A stretch of DNA of 64,000 nucleotides from Streptomyces dangxiongensis (GTDB lineage Bacteria; Actinomycetota; Actinomycetes; Streptomycetales; Streptomycetaceae): positions 806,001 through 870,000 of the forward strand of contig NZ_CP033073.1 in assembly GCF_003675325.1 (NCBI RefSeq), in the 5' to 3' direction. The notes beneath the pieces are model-generated. The model made no database searches, was not told the DNA's origin, and was given only the letters and a program-made list of their open reading frames with translations. The position numbers and the translations under genes were made by a program. Below, piece by piece: positions 9,014-18,335 of this stretch; the stretch's first letter is position 1; every line of letters starts with the position of its first letter.

Positions 9014-9038
9014 GGCGGACGGCGGGTACCCGTCCGCC
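9014..9038 (-). terminator. Hairpin at the end of the peptide-transporter operon
   Basis: GGCGGACGG (9014-9022) pairs with CCGTCCGCC (9030-9038) around a 7-nt loop. It lies 21 nt past the stop of the leftward substrate-binding protein gene. Confidence 0.6.
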
Positions 9039-9058
9039 GGTACCGGCCTGCGGGGTGG

Positions 9059-10741
9059 TCACTTCTCCCAGCCGACCGTCTCCGGGAGCGGGTTGTAGAA
9101 GATGGTCGCGCCGACATTGGCGAGACCCTTCTTCGCGCCGTAGGTCGAGGGGCCGCTGAACAGGGGAAGGAAGGCGTACTCCTGGAGTGCCTTGCGCTCG
9201 ACCTGGTTGGCCGCCGCGGCCTGCTTGCCGAGGTCGGCGATCGTGGTGGTGGCACGGATCTCCCTGTCCAGCGCGGGCGAACCCGCACCGGTGATGTTGG
9301 AGTCCCGGTCGGAGCAGTAGAAGTCGCACAGGTAGCGGGCGCCGAACGGGTCCATCGAGCGGTTCCCCGACAGGAACAGATCGAACGTGCGGTCGCTGAG
9401 GATCTTGGAGAAGTCCGCCTCGTCGGCCTTCCTGATGTCGAGGCGGACGCCCACGGATTTCAGCATCGCCGCGAAGGCTCCGGCGGTCGCCTTGTCCAGC
9501 GGGTCGTCACCCAGGAGCGTGTAGCCGACTTCGAGCTTCTTGCCGTTCTTGACCCGTACACCGTCGGCCCCGGGCTTCCAGCCCGCTGCGTCGAGTGCCT
9601 TGCGCGCCTCGTCCGGCGCGTACTTCAGCACGGCCGAGACGTTGTCCTCGTAGCCCTTCTGGAAGCTGTACAGGATGGCGGAGCCCGGCAGCGGCTCGCG
9701 GTAGTCGAGGCCCTGGAACTGGATCTTCGCGATCTGGGTGCGGTCGATGCTCTCCTCGATGGCCTTGCGCACCGCCTTGTCGGCGAGGACGGAGGACTTG
9801 GTGTTGAAGTAGAGCGAGTACTCGAAGGGGCTTCCGCCACTGCGGATCTCCGTGCCCCGGAGCCCCTTGATCTGCTTGAGGCTCTCGGCGTCGACCGCGG
9901 ATACGTAGTCCAGTTGCCCGTTCCTGAAGGCGTTGACCGCCGCCGTCGATTCCAGGTTGACGTAGACGCGCTTGTCGAGCTTGCCCTTCCTGCCCCACCA
10001 CTTCGGGTTGCGGACGAACGTGATGCCGCCCGAGTGGGTGTCCCACGTGCCGACGGTGTACGGCCCCGCGCCCCACTCCGGGTGCGCCTTCTTGACGTAG
10101 GCGTTGTTGAAGTTCTGGACCGTCGCGGCCTTGGGATGCAGGAAGGTGGTGAACAGGCTCGACCAGGAAGGGTTCACTCCCCTGAAGGTGATCACGGCCT
10201 GCTTGGCGTTGCTGCCCTTCTCGACCGAGGTGATCTGGTCGTAGCCGTCCGTGGAGGAGGCGGCGTAGGCCTTGTCGGAACCGTTGTTGGCCTTCCACGT
10301 GGCCTTGATCGCGGTCCAGTCGATGGGTGTGCCGTCATTGAAGACGGCCTTGGGGTTGATGGTGAGCGTGACCTTCTGCTTCCCGCCTGCCACGGAGACC
10401 TTCACGTCGCTGAGGTAGTCCGGGTTGTACTGCACCTCGCCGGTCGGCGAGTAGGTGATCGCGTCCGCGTTGTACCAGGCCCAGACACGGGAAGCGGTCA
10501 GCGTGGCATTGACGTTGAACGGATTGCCCTGGTCGTCGAAGGTTCCGACCGTGGTGTACGTGCCCCCCTCCTTGATCCGGCCGTACGGCGTGGGGTTGTA
10601 GTCGGCGACGGACGATGCGGCCGAGGGAGCGTTCTTCGCGTCCGGCTGCGCGGAGTCCTTCCCCGACGTGGACTGGCACGCGGTGGCGGTGACGGAGGCG
10701 GCGGCGATCAGAGCGACGGGCAGGGCCAGTCTCGTGCGCAT
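9059..10741 (-). CDS. ABC-transporter substrate-binding lipoprotein, family 5 (peptide/nickel type)
   Basis: This 560-aa protein has a lipoprotein signal (ATAC, lipidated Cys22) and a low-complexity linker to residue 45, then an SBP family-5 fold: NPTPYGRIKEGGTY, FNDGTPIDWTAIKATW, the WGAGPYTV motif and YNPLPETVGWEK at the end. Proteins of this family capture peptides, opines or other small solutes outside the membrane and pass them to DppBC-type permeases. It is the last gene of a leftward operon, 52 nt after the double ATPase. The substrate cannot be read from the sequence. Adjacency to sulfonate genes makes a sulfur-containing solute possible. Confidence 0.9.
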   Translation of the reverse strand: MRTRLALPVALIAAASVTATACQSTSGKDSAQPDAKNAPSAASSVADYNPTPYGRIKEGGTYTTVGTFDDQGNPFNVNATLTASRVWAWYNADAITYSPTGEVQYNPDYLSDVKVSVAGGKQKVTLTINPKAVFNDGTPIDWTAIKATWKANNGSDKAYAASSTDGYDQITSVEKGSNAKQAVITFRGVNPSWSSLFTTFLHPKAATVQNFNNAYVKKAHPEWGAGPYTVGTWDTHSGGITFVRNPKWWGRKGKLDKRVYVNLESTAAVNAFRNGQLDYVSAVDAESLKQIKGLRGTEIRSGGSPFEYSLYFNTKSSVLADKAVRKAIEESIDRTQIAKIQFQGLDYREPLPGSAILYSFQKGYEDNVSAVLKYAPDEARKALDAAGWKPGADGVRVKNGKKLEVGYTLLGDDPLDKATAGAFAAMLKSVGVRLDIRKADEADFSKILSDRTFDLFLSGNRSMDPFGARYLCDFYCSDRDSNITGAGSPALDREIRATTTIADLGKQAAAANQVERKALQEYAFLPLFSGPSTYGAKKGLANVGATIFYNPLPETVGWEK

Positions 10742-10793
10742 GGTGGGGGTTCCTTAAAAGGGCGGGTGGGGGACAACATCGCCGGGCCGGTGT

Positions 10794-12878
10794 TCAGACG
10801 CCGTGGCAGGCGTACTGATGGCCGGGGAGTCCGGCTGCCGAGGTCGGCACGGGGGCCTGGGTGCGACAGCGGTGCCGCAGTTCCTCGTCGGCAAGGCGGT
10901 ACAGCGGGCAGCGGTCGGCGAAGACACACCCCGCGGGCATGCGCGCGGCGTTCGGCTGCTCTCCCTCCAGCACGACGCGTTCGCGGGTTCGTTCCCGCTC
11001 GGGGTCGGGTATCGGGATCGCCGACAGCAGCGCACGGGTGTAGGGGTGCTTCGGATCGGAGAAGATCGCCTCGGTGTCCCCGGTCTCGACGATGTGCCCC
11101 AGGTACATCACCGCGATGCGGTCGGAGATGTACCGGACCACGGCCAGATCGTGGGCGACCACGAGGTAGGCGAGGCCGAGTTCACGCTTGAGCCGCGCCA
11201 GCAGGTTGATCACCCCGGCCTGTACCGAGACGTCCAGGGCGGAGAGCGGCTCGTCGAGCCCCAGCAGCTTCGGCTCCGTCGCCAGGGCACGGGCGATACC
11301 GACCCGTTGGCGCTGGCCTCCGGAGAGTGCGGCCGGGAAGCGGTCGGACACCGAGTCGTCAAGACCGACCAGGGTCAGCAGTTCGTGGACCCGTGCCCGT
11401 ATCGCCTCGCGATCACGCCCGATCGCCCGCAGAGGTTCGGCCAGTGAATGGAACACGGGCATCCGAGGGTCCAGAGCCCCCAGGGGGTCCTGCATGACGA
11501 TCTGCACGTCCTGCCGCAGCTCCCGTGGGCGCGCGCCGGACGCGACCGTGCCGACGTCGATGCCGGCGACCTCGATCCGGCCGCCTTCGGGCCGTCCGAG
11601 CCGAAGGATCTCCATCAGGGTCGTGGTCTTGCCGCTGCCGGACTCACCGACCAGGGCGAGCGTCTCGCCGGCGCGCAGCTCGAAGCTGACCCGGTTGACG
11701 GCGTGCAGCGTGCCGACCCGGCGCTTGAGGAGGGCGCCCTTGGTGACCGGGAAGGTCTTGACGAGGTCCTCGACACGGAGCACCACCTCGCCGGCCTCCG
11801 CACGACGCGAGGCCGCCGGTCGGGCGACGGGCGCGGCATCGCCCGCCGGGTCCAGGGATCCGTCGGCGATCTCGGCGGCGCGGAGGCAGGCTACGTGTCC
11901 GTGCCCGGTGACGTGACGCAGTTCCGGTTCGTCGGAGCGGCACGCGTCGAGGGCGACGGCGCAGCGGGGTGCGAAGGGGCAGCCGTCGGGGAGGTTCACC
12001 AGGGCGGGTGGCTCTCCGCCGATGGGGACCAAGGGGCGGCGGGACCCGCCGTCCACGGTCGGCACGGCGGCCAGCAGCCGCGCGGTGTACGGCATCGTCG
12101 GCCGGCGGAAGAGTTCCCCGACGCCCGCCTGTTCCACGAACCGGCCGGCGTACATGACGGCGACGTCGTCCGCGTGGCCCGCGACGACTCCCAGGTCGTG
12201 CGTGATCAGGACGAGACCGGCGCCTGTCTCCTGCTGTGCCAGCCGCAGCACGTCGAGGATCTGGGCCTGCACGGTGACGTCGAGTGCGGTGGTGGGTTCG
12301 TCGGCCACGAGCACGGACGGCCTGTTGGCGATGGCCATGGCGATGACCACGCGCTGGCGCATGCCGCCGGAGAACTGGTGCGGGAAGGCGGCGGCCCGGC
12401 CGCGCGGGTCGGGGATGCCCACCAGATCGAGCAGTTGCACGGCTTGTTCCCAGGCCGCTCGCTTCGACAGGTCCTGGTGGACCCGCAGGGCGTCGGAGAG
12501 CAGCCTGCCCACCGAGAAAATCGGTGTGAGGGCGGACAAGGGGTCCTGGAAGACCATGCCGATGGAGTTGCCACGGATCTTCGACAGCACTCGGTCGTCG
12601 AGGCCGACGAGGTTTCTTCCACCGAGCAGCACCTGGCCACGCAGGTCGGCGGTGGGCGGCAGCAGGCCCATGACGCCCATGGCGGTGGCCGACTTGCCCG
12701 AGCCGGATTCGCCGACGATGCAGAGGGTCCGGCCGGGCAGCAGGTCGAAGCTCACGCCGCGCACCGCCTCGACGGTGCCGGCCTCGGAGGGGAAGGAGAT
12801 CCGCAGATCCCGCACGGACAGGACGGGTACCGCGTCGGTGGGTGGTGCCGGGGTGGGCAGCGGGCTCGCGAGGGTCAT
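10794..12878 (-). CDS. Fused dipeptide-type ABC ATPase (DppD-DppF fusion)
   Basis: This 694-aa protein carries two complete nucleotide-binding domains. The first (about residues 20-340) has GESGSGKSATA, the signature FSGGMRQRV, and an oligopeptide-type C-terminal extension with Cys-rich GCPFAPRC. The second (about 365-690) has GESGSGKTTT, LSGGQRQRVGIARA, LLGLDEPLSALD, and a second extension with CVFADRCPLY. It drives peptide-type import with the DppB and DppC homologues. The start ATG 12878 overlaps the upstream permease stop by 4 nt, so translation is coupled. Confidence 0.93.
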   Translation of the reverse strand: MTLASPLPTPAPPTDAVPVLSVRDLRISFPSEAGTVEAVRGVSFDLLPGRTLCIVGESGSGKSATAMGVMGLLPPTADLRGQVLLGGRNLVGLDDRVLSKIRGNSIGMVFQDPLSALTPIFSVGRLLSDALRVHQDLSKRAAWEQAVQLLDLVGIPDPRGRAAAFPHQFSGGMRQRVVIAMAIANRPSVLVADEPTTALDVTVQAQILDVLRLAQQETGAGLVLITHDLGVVAGHADDVAVMYAGRFVEQAGVGELFRRPTMPYTARLLAAVPTVDGGSRRPLVPIGGEPPALVNLPDGCPFAPRCAVALDACRSDEPELRHVTGHGHVACLRAAEIADGSLDPAGDAAPVARPAASRRAEAGEVVLRVEDLVKTFPVTKGALLKRRVGTLHAVNRVSFELRAGETLALVGESGSGKTTTLMEILRLGRPEGGRIEVAGIDVGTVASGARPRELRQDVQIVMQDPLGALDPRMPVFHSLAEPLRAIGRDREAIRARVHELLTLVGLDDSVSDRFPAALSGGQRQRVGIARALATEPKLLGLDEPLSALDVSVQAGVINLLARLKRELGLAYLVVAHDLAVVRYISDRIAVMYLGHIVETGDTEAIFSDPKHPYTRALLSAIPIPDPERERTRERVVLEGEQPNAARMPAGCVFADRCPLYRLADEELRHRCRTQAPVPTSAAGLPGHQYACHGV

Positions 12879-13825
12879 CGTCGGCCTCCTGCCGAGCCGG
12901 TCACCGACGTGGGGTCGAGGGCGTCGCGCAGGCCGTCGCCGATGAAGGTCATCGACACGGTGAGCAGAACGACCAGCCCGGCGGGGAAGGCGAAGAGCCA
13001 GGGGGCGCTCGTGACGGTGCTCGCGCCGTCCGCGAGCATCGTGCCGAGGGAGACGTCCGGGGTCTGGACGCCGAACCCGAGGAAAGAGAGGGCGGTTTCG
13101 CTGAGCACGGTCGCCACGACTCCGAGCGTCAGGTTGACGATCAGCAGGGAGCCGAGGTTGGGAATGATGTGGCGGAAGATGATCCGCAGCGGACCGACTC
13201 CCATGAACTCGGCCGCCCTGACGTAGTCCCGCTCGCGCAGTGAGGTGGAGACGGACCAGATCACCCGCGCGGTGGACATCCAGCCGAACACGGTCAGCAC
13301 GACGATGAGGGCGCGCCAGTCGCCGGCCAGCCGGTGGGAGACCAGAGCGAGGATGAGGAACGAGGGGACGATCAGGAGGAAGTGGATGACGGCAAGGGTC
13401 ACCCGCTCCACCCGGCCCCCGAAGTAGGCGGCGCCGGAGCCGATGATCGCGGCCAGGACGATCGTCAGGACCGACACGCTCACGGCGATCACCAGGGAGC
13501 GCTGGAGCCCGTGCACGGCACAGGCGTAGATGTCGTTGCCGCCCTGGTTGGTGCCGAACCAGTGGAGGTCGCTCGGCGGCTGGGTGAGTGCGGTGAAGTC
13601 GGCGTCGGTGTAGGCGTAGGAGGTGAAGCGGCCGCCGACGGCAGCGAACAGCACCAGCAGCACGAAGATCACCACTCCGACGACGGCGAGGCGGTTGCGC
13701 AGGAAACGCCGCAGATAGAGCCGGCCGAGGCCGAGGTTCGTGTGCTTGCGCGCGATGGTCGCCGTCTCCGGAGTCTGCTCCGCGGTCGGACCCGGAGGCG
13801 CGTGGGTCGTCGCGTCGGTGGTCAC
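12875..13825 (-). CDS. ABC-transporter permease, DppC type
   Basis: This 316-aa inner-membrane protein has a soluble N-terminus, a first membrane segment near residues 45-65 (VVGVVIFVLLVLFAAVG), and five more helices. The EAA-type coupling loop is EFMGVGPLRIIFRHIIPN. The motif LSETALSFLGFGVQ is characteristic of DppC/OppC. It ends one base before the DppB gene's coding frame begins to its right and overlaps the ATPase start by ATGA. It pairs with DppB to form the channel. Confidence 0.93.
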   Translation of the reverse strand: MTTDATTHAPPGPTAEQTPETATIARKHTNLGLGRLYLRRFLRNRLAVVGVVIFVLLVLFAAVGGRFTSYAYTDADFTALTQPPSDLHWFGTNQGGNDIYACAVHGLQRSLVIAVSVSVLTIVLAAIIGSGAAYFGGRVERVTLAVIHFLLIVPSFLILALVSHRLAGDWRALIVVLTVFGWMSTARVIWSVSTSLRERDYVRAAEFMGVGPLRIIFRHIIPNLGSLLIVNLTLGVVATVLSETALSFLGFGVQTPDVSLGTMLADGASTVTSAPWLFAFPAGLVVLLTVSMTFIGDGLRDALDPTSVTGSAGGRR

Positions 13826-13826
13826 G

Positions 13827-14810
13827 TCACCTCACCCGCACTCTCGGGTCGAGGAGGACCGTGGCGATGTCCGCGAGGATCGCTCCGATCGCGGTCAGGG
13901 CCGCGGCGAAGGCGGCCGTCGCGACCGCGCCGTGTACGTCGTTCTTGCTGATGGTCTGGATGAAGTAGCGGCCCATGCCGTTCCAGCCGAAGATCGTCTC
14001 CGTGATGACGGCACCGGTGAAGACGGCCGGAACGCTGAACGCCACGGAAGCCGCCGTCGGGATTAGCGCGGCCCTCAGGGCGTGCCTGCGGATGGCCTGG
14101 CTGCGGGTGAGCCCGGTGGCCTGGGCGGTTCGCACGAAGTCGGCGTGGAGCGTGTCGAGCAGCAGTGAACGCTGCGTCAGGTGGTAGCCGACGTAGCCCA
14201 TCAGCGTGAGCGTCAGGGTGGGCAGGATCAGGTGCAGGAGGCGGTCACCGATCGTGGGGAGCAGTCCTTCGGCGCCCGGTGAGTTCTCCCCGGCGACGTA
14301 GAGGAAGTGCAGCCCGGCGTGCTGGTTCAGCCAGATGGCGACGAAGACCACGGCGAGGGCGGCGACGGACGTGGGGACGTTGAACACCACGATGGACACG
14401 GCCTGCGACACCCGGTCGGCCCAGCCGTACTGCCGTGCGGCGGTGTAGACGCCGAGCGCGACGCCGAGCGCGACGGACAGCACGGTCGCGACGACGACCA
14501 ACTCCGCGCTGACCAGCGCCCGGTAGCCCACTTCGCCGTTGACGGAGACGCCGGTGGGGGACTTTCCCCAGTCGAAGTGGAGGGTCACCGACGTCAGCCA
14601 GTCCCACCAGCGATGCACCAGGGAAACCCTGGGGTCCAGGTTGTACGGCGCGAGGGCCCGGCCGATCTGTGCCTCGGTGCGGACGGGCCGCAGCTCCTTG
14701 TAGTTCGACCTCGGGTCCAGGAACCAACCGGCCAGAAAGTAGGTCGCGTTCGTCGCGATCACGATCATCAGGAGCCAGCCGACCGCCTTGCGCATCACAT
14801 AGCGCGCCAC
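13827..14810 (-). CDS. ABC-transporter permease, DppB type
   Basis: Start GTG 14810 (MARYVMRKAVGWLL) has AGGAGG 8-9 nt upstream. The open frame runs further up, but its extra 100 residues lack family likeness. The 327-aa protein has the DppB layout: an N-terminal helix (LLMIVIATNATYFLAGWFL), a periplasmic loop, then five helices. The coupling loop is ATGLTRSQAIRRHALRAALIPT, followed by the GAVITETIFGWNGMG motif. It is the first gene of the leftward peptide-transport operon, and the next permease starts 1 nt after its stop. Confidence 0.9.
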   Translation of the reverse strand: MARYVMRKAVGWLLMIVIATNATYFLAGWFLDPRSNYKELRPVRTEAQIGRALAPYNLDPRVSLVHRWWDWLTSVTLHFDWGKSPTGVSVNGEVGYRALVSAELVVVATVLSVALGVALGVYTAARQYGWADRVSQAVSIVVFNVPTSVAALAVVFVAIWLNQHAGLHFLYVAGENSPGAEGLLPTIGDRLLHLILPTLTLTLMGYVGYHLTQRSLLLDTLHADFVRTAQATGLTRSQAIRRHALRAALIPTAASVAFSVPAVFTGAVITETIFGWNGMGRYFIQTISKNDVHGAVATAAFAAALTAIGAILADIATVLLDPRVRVR

Positions 14811-15142
14811 GCGCGGCACCTCCTCGCCACACACGGGATGTGTGCTGCTGAAGCACCGGGGAGACAGGTCACATGCATGCGCGGTGAAGCTTTCTGCGGG
14901 TACGGAAGGAAGGCGTGGGGATGTACACGTCAGCCTGGTCCGTACTTCGGCGCGGCACCAGGTTTTGCCTGGCGGCGCCATGAGGTCGACATGTTGCTGT
15001 TGCACACAGTCCGGCATACGGAGCGATTCCGGATGCATCTCCCGCGATCGCCGCGCCCGATGGATCCACCTCCGTCGCCCCGGGGACGAGCAGCGCCAGT
15101 GGTGCTTCGCCACCCCAGGACGCGGCGGGAACAGCGCGCGGG
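14811..15142. other. Leader region upstream of dppB-like gene
   Basis: The 332-nt gap separates the sulfonate-operon monooxygenase (ends 15143) from the peptide-transporter operon. On the minus strand it contains, in frame with the permease, the string QQQHVDLM, faintly like the HVDL core of actinobacterial sulfur-gene leader peptides. No stop follows before the permease, so I do not call it a leader. GAGGAGG at 14818-14825 serves as the permease ribosome site. No clear terminator is seen. Confidence 0.35.
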
Positions 15143-16467
15143 TCAGGTGTGGAACTGGTTCGCCGGTACGGGGAGCCCGTAGTGCTCGCGCAGGGTCGTG
15201 CCCTCGTACTCCTCGCGGAACAGCCCCTTGCCGCGCAGGATGGGGAGCACCTGCTCGACGAAGGCCGCGAGGCCCGACGGCAGGGCGGGCGCCATGATGT
15301 TGAACCCGTCCGCGGCGCCGCCCTCGAACCAGGTGATGATCGTGTCCGCGACCTGCTCAGGTGCGCCGACGAACTCGAAGTGACCGCGTCCGCCCCCGAG
15401 CCGGGAGATGATCTGCCGCACCGTGAGCTTCTCGCGCACCGCGAGCTCCAGGATCAGCTCGGAACGGCTCTGCGATCCCTCCAGCTTCGGCCGCGCCAGG
15501 ATGAAGTCCGGCAGAGCCGCGTCGAGCTCGAAGACCGACGGTTCCGTCTCGAAGACCGCGGCCGGCGCAGCCCGTACTCCGGGATGCGCAGGTCGTCGAA
15601 CCGCTTCGCCAGCGCACGGGCTTCGGCCTCGGTCGACCCGATGTACGGGACGATCCCCGGCAGGACGATCACGGCGTCCGGGTCGCGCCCCGCGGCCCTG
15701 GTCCGTGCCTTGATGTCCGCGTAGAAGGCGGCCGCACGCTCGTACGTCGTGTGGGCGGTGAAGACGGCCTCGGCGTGACGGGCCGCGAAGTCCTTGCCGT
15801 CCTCGGAGGAACCGGCCTGGACGAGCAGGGGGTGGCCCTGCGGCGGACGCTCGACGTTGAGCGGCCCGGCCACCTTGAAGTACCGGCCACGGTGGCCCAG
15901 TCCGTGCAGCCGCGCCGGATCGGCGTAACGCCCGGTGATCTTGTCCGCGGCGACGGCCTCGGACTCCCCGCTGTCCCACAGCGCCTTGGCGACCTTCAGG
16001 AACTCGTCGGCCCGGGCGTAGCGTTCGGCGTGGCCGGGACGGTCGTCGAGGCCGAAGTTGGCCGCCTCGTCGGCCCCTGCCGAGGTGACGATGTTCCAGC
16101 CGGCGCGGCCCCCGCTGACGTGGTCCACGGACGCCAGCCGACGGGCCAGGTTGTACGGCTCGTCGTACGTCGACGACACGGTCGCGATGAGGCCGATCCT
16201 GCTGGTCGCCTGGGACAGCGCGGTCAGCAGCGTCAGCGGTTCTGGCTGGCCCGGCGGCCGGAACTCGCCGGTTCCGGTGAGGGCGGGGCCGTCCGCGAGG
16301 AACAGCGAGTCGAACTTGGCGCTCTCGGCGAGCCGGGCCGGTTCGATCCAGTGCTGCAGGTCGAAGCCGGCCCGCGGGTTGCTGTCGGGGAGCCTCCATG
16401 CCGCTTCATGGTGACCCGCCTCCATGAGGAAGGCATTGAGGTGCAGTCGCCGCTGTCTCGCGCTCAC
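15143..16467 (-). pseudogene. NtaA/DmoA-type FMN-dependent monooxygenase with a one-base frameshift
   Basis: The start is GTG 16467 (AAGGAG upstream). About 300 residues read in one frame: LNAFLMEAGHHEAAWRLPD, WIEPARLAESAKFDSLFLAD, GRAGWNIVTSAGADEAANFG, LLVQAGSSEDGKDFAARHA and RFDDLRIPEYGL. The rest lies in another frame from near 15573: AVFETEPSVFELDAALPD, LEGSQSRSELILELAVRE and GTTLREHYGLPVPANQF. One base is missing after EYGL; CTG-GCG in place of CTGCG would repair it. Together the pieces make the normal length of about 441 aa. The family uses FMNH2 and O2 to open or desulfonate substrates. Position after SsuABC and TauD points to sulfur scavenging. Confidence 0.85.
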
Positions 16468-16519
16468 GCGCGCTCTCCTTTCCTGGTGAGGAGTTCGTCT
16501 TCCTGGAGGGGGAGCCGAC

Positions 16520-17566
16520 TCAGCCGAAGGTCAGCTTCGAGCTGTCGTAGCCGGCCGGGAGGAGGTTGTCGGTGATCGACGGGACGTCGACCTTCCTGGT
16601 GAGCTGGCCCGCCTCCAGGAAGGCGTCGGCGAGCTTCTGCTCCGCGGCGATGTCCGACTTCCTGATCGGCGTCACCCGGGTCTCGAATGTCTCCAGGGAC
16701 GCTTTGGCGTCGGCCAACGGGATGCCCTCCTCCTCGGAGACGGCCCGGGCGTAGGTGTCCTCGTGTTTGATCGCGTAGGCGAACTCGCGTGCCAGCCGCT
16801 GCAGTACGTCCGTCAGGGCCGCCCGCTTCGTGGCGTCACCGAGCGACTTCGCACTGGCGACGTAGTAACTGCCCGTCTGGTCGATCGGCGGGAGGCCCTT
16901 GGCCAGGATCCGTGCCCCGTTCTTGACCGCGATCGCCGACTGCGGGTTCCAGATCGACCAGGCGTCCACCTTGCCGGTGTTGAACGCCGTGGCGCCGGCC
17001 GCCGGGTCGAGGAAGACCAGGTGCACGTCCTTGGGGCTGAGGCCGACGCTCTTCAGCGCGTTGAGCGCCAGACCGTGCGCCGAACTGCCCTGCGGCACGG
17101 CGATCTTCTTGCCCTTGAGGCCGGCGAGCGTTTTCAGCTTCGACCCCTTCGGCACGATGATGTTCTCGTTGGACTGACTGGGCGTGAGCGAGCGGTTGAC
17201 GGCCACGATCTTGAAGCCGTACTCCTTCGCCGCGCCGGTGATCGGCGGCACGTCGCCGACGGAGCCCAGGTCGATGTCGCCCGAGGCGGCGGCCTGCACC
17301 AGCGGCGGGCCGTAGGTGAACCGGGCGAACTTCACCTTGTACGGCGCGTCGTCGAACGCACCGGTGATCTTCGCCAGGGCCTGGCTGCCGTCACCACCGT
17401 TGTCTCCGATGGTGAAGGTGTACTTCCTCCACTCGGGGTGCGCGGACGCACTGCCGCTCGACTTTCCCAGCGGCGCCGCCTGCGACGACGAGCCGCACGC
17501 GGCAAGGGTGCCCGTGAGGGTGAGCAGGCCGGCGGCGCCGAGGAGGCGGGTGGTTCTTCTGTACAT
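16520..17566 (-). CDS. Sulfonate/aliphatic-sulfur ABC substrate-binding lipoprotein (SsuA-like)
   Basis: The 348-aa protein has a lipobox (LAAC, Cys24) and an NMT1/SsuA-type solute-binding fold. Marks include FTYGPPLVQAAASGDIDLGS, GLKGKKIAVPQGSSAHGLAL, LSPKDVHLVFLDPAAGATAF and VDAWSIWNPQSA. It would bind taurine or alkyl sulfonates outside the membrane and deliver them to the SsuBC-like partners encoded just upstream in the same leftward operon (gap 37 nt). Its specific ligand is not determined by sequence. Confidence 0.88.
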   Translation of the reverse strand: MYRRTTRLLGAAGLLTLTGTLAACGSSSQAAPLGKSSGSASAHPEWRKYTFTIGDNGGDGSQALAKITGAFDDAPYKVKFARFTYGPPLVQAAASGDIDLGSVGDVPPITGAAKEYGFKIVAVNRSLTPSQSNENIIVPKGSKLKTLAGLKGKKIAVPQGSSAHGLALNALKSVGLSPKDVHLVFLDPAAGATAFNTGKVDAWSIWNPQSAIAVKNGARILAKGLPPIDQTGSYYVASAKSLGDATKRAALTDVLQRLAREFAYAIKHEDTYARAVSEEEGIPLADAKASLETFETRVTPIRKSDIAAEQKLADAFLEAGQLTRKVDVPSITDNLLPAGYDSSKLTFG

Positions 17567-17603
17567 GGCTTGTTTCCGGCTTTCTGTGCAGTGGTGGAGG
17601 ACG

Positions 17604-18335
17604 TCAGTGGTGACCGGCGATGCCGAGGTCGTTCAGGAGCGCGGAGCGCAGTTCCTCGCGGGCGACGCTCGCCTCACGGTCCGCTGCGGAGAGCTGGACG
17701 GGATGCGTGGCGCCGATGCGCCCGTCGCACATCACGAGGATGCGGTCCGCCAGGGCGATCGCCTCGTCCACGTCGTGGGTGACCAGCAGCATGGCCGCGT
17801 GGTGCTTGCTGCGCAGCGCCCGCACGAGGTCGTGCATGCGCAGCCGGGTGATCGCGTCGAGCGCCGCGAACGGCTCGTCCAGCAGGACGAGTTCGGGCTC
17901 GGAGACCAGTGCCCGCGCGAGCGAAACCCGCTGGGCCTCGCCGCCGGAGAGCTCCTTGGGCCATGCCCTCTCCCGTCCCGCGAGTCCCACCTCGGCGAGC
18001 ACGTCGCGGGCTCGCTGCTCCGCGTCGGGCCCGTACAGTCCGAGCGTGATGTTGCGCAGCACCCGCTGCCAGGGCAGCAGCCGGTCGGCCTGGAACACGA
18101 TCGCTCGCCTCGCCGGGACCTCCACCCGCCCGCCGTCGGGCCGGTCCAGTCCGGCGAGCAGTCGCAGAAGGGTGCTCTTGCCGCAGCCGGAGGGGCCGAG
18201 CAGGATCACCAACTCCTCGTCGGTGATGGTGAGGTCGAGGTGGTCGAGCACCACGCGGTCGCCGAACCGGCGCACGACCTGCTCGACGACGACTCCGGTG
18301 CGCCGACGGGTCTGTGTTCCGATCGTGCTGCTCAT
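17604..18335 (-). CDS. Sulfonate ABC-transporter ATPase (SsuB-like)
   Basis: The 243-aa ATPase has Walker A LLGPSGCGKSTLLRL (about residues 46-60), Q-loop VFQADRLLPWQ, signature LSGGEAQRVSLARAL, Walker B LVLLDEPFAALD and switch His in LLVTHDVDEA. The LLPW Q-loop context is typical of the nitrate/sulfonate/taurine subfamily. The start overlaps the upstream permease stop by 4 nt. Confidence 0.92.
   Translation of the reverse strand: MSSTIGTQTRRRTGVVVEQVVRRFGDRVVLDHLDLTITDEELVILLGPSGCGKSTLLRLLAGLDRPDGGRVEVPARRAIVFQADRLLPWQRVLRNITLGLYGPDAEQRARDVLAEVGLAGRERAWPKELSGGEAQRVSLARALVSEPELVLLDEPFAALDAITRLRMHDLVRALRSKHHAAMLLVTHDVDEAIALADRILVMCDGRIGATHPVQLSAADREASVAREELRSALLNDLGIAGHH

Noticed and set aside
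8882..11191. Long rightward open frame of 769 codons opposite the ABC-transporter genes
   Set aside because: It is the antisense of genes with clear family motifs, shows Val/Arg/Gly-rich noise and no recognisable domain. High GC makes such shadows common.
11448..13226. Rightward 592-codon open frame
   Set aside because: Mirror of the fused ABC ATPase and permease; no ribosome site or domain.
14811..15113. In-frame 100-codon N-terminal extension of the DppB-like gene with an HVDL-like string
   Set aside because: The ribosome site AGGAGG and family N-terminus support GTG 14810. Without a stop codon the HVDL string cannot be a leader peptide.
14981..15297. Rightward ORF starting MRSTCCCCTQSG, resembling a poly-Cys attenuator
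   Set aside because: It points toward convergent genes, so it has no operon to control. The Cys run is simply the antisense of QQQHVDL on the other strand.
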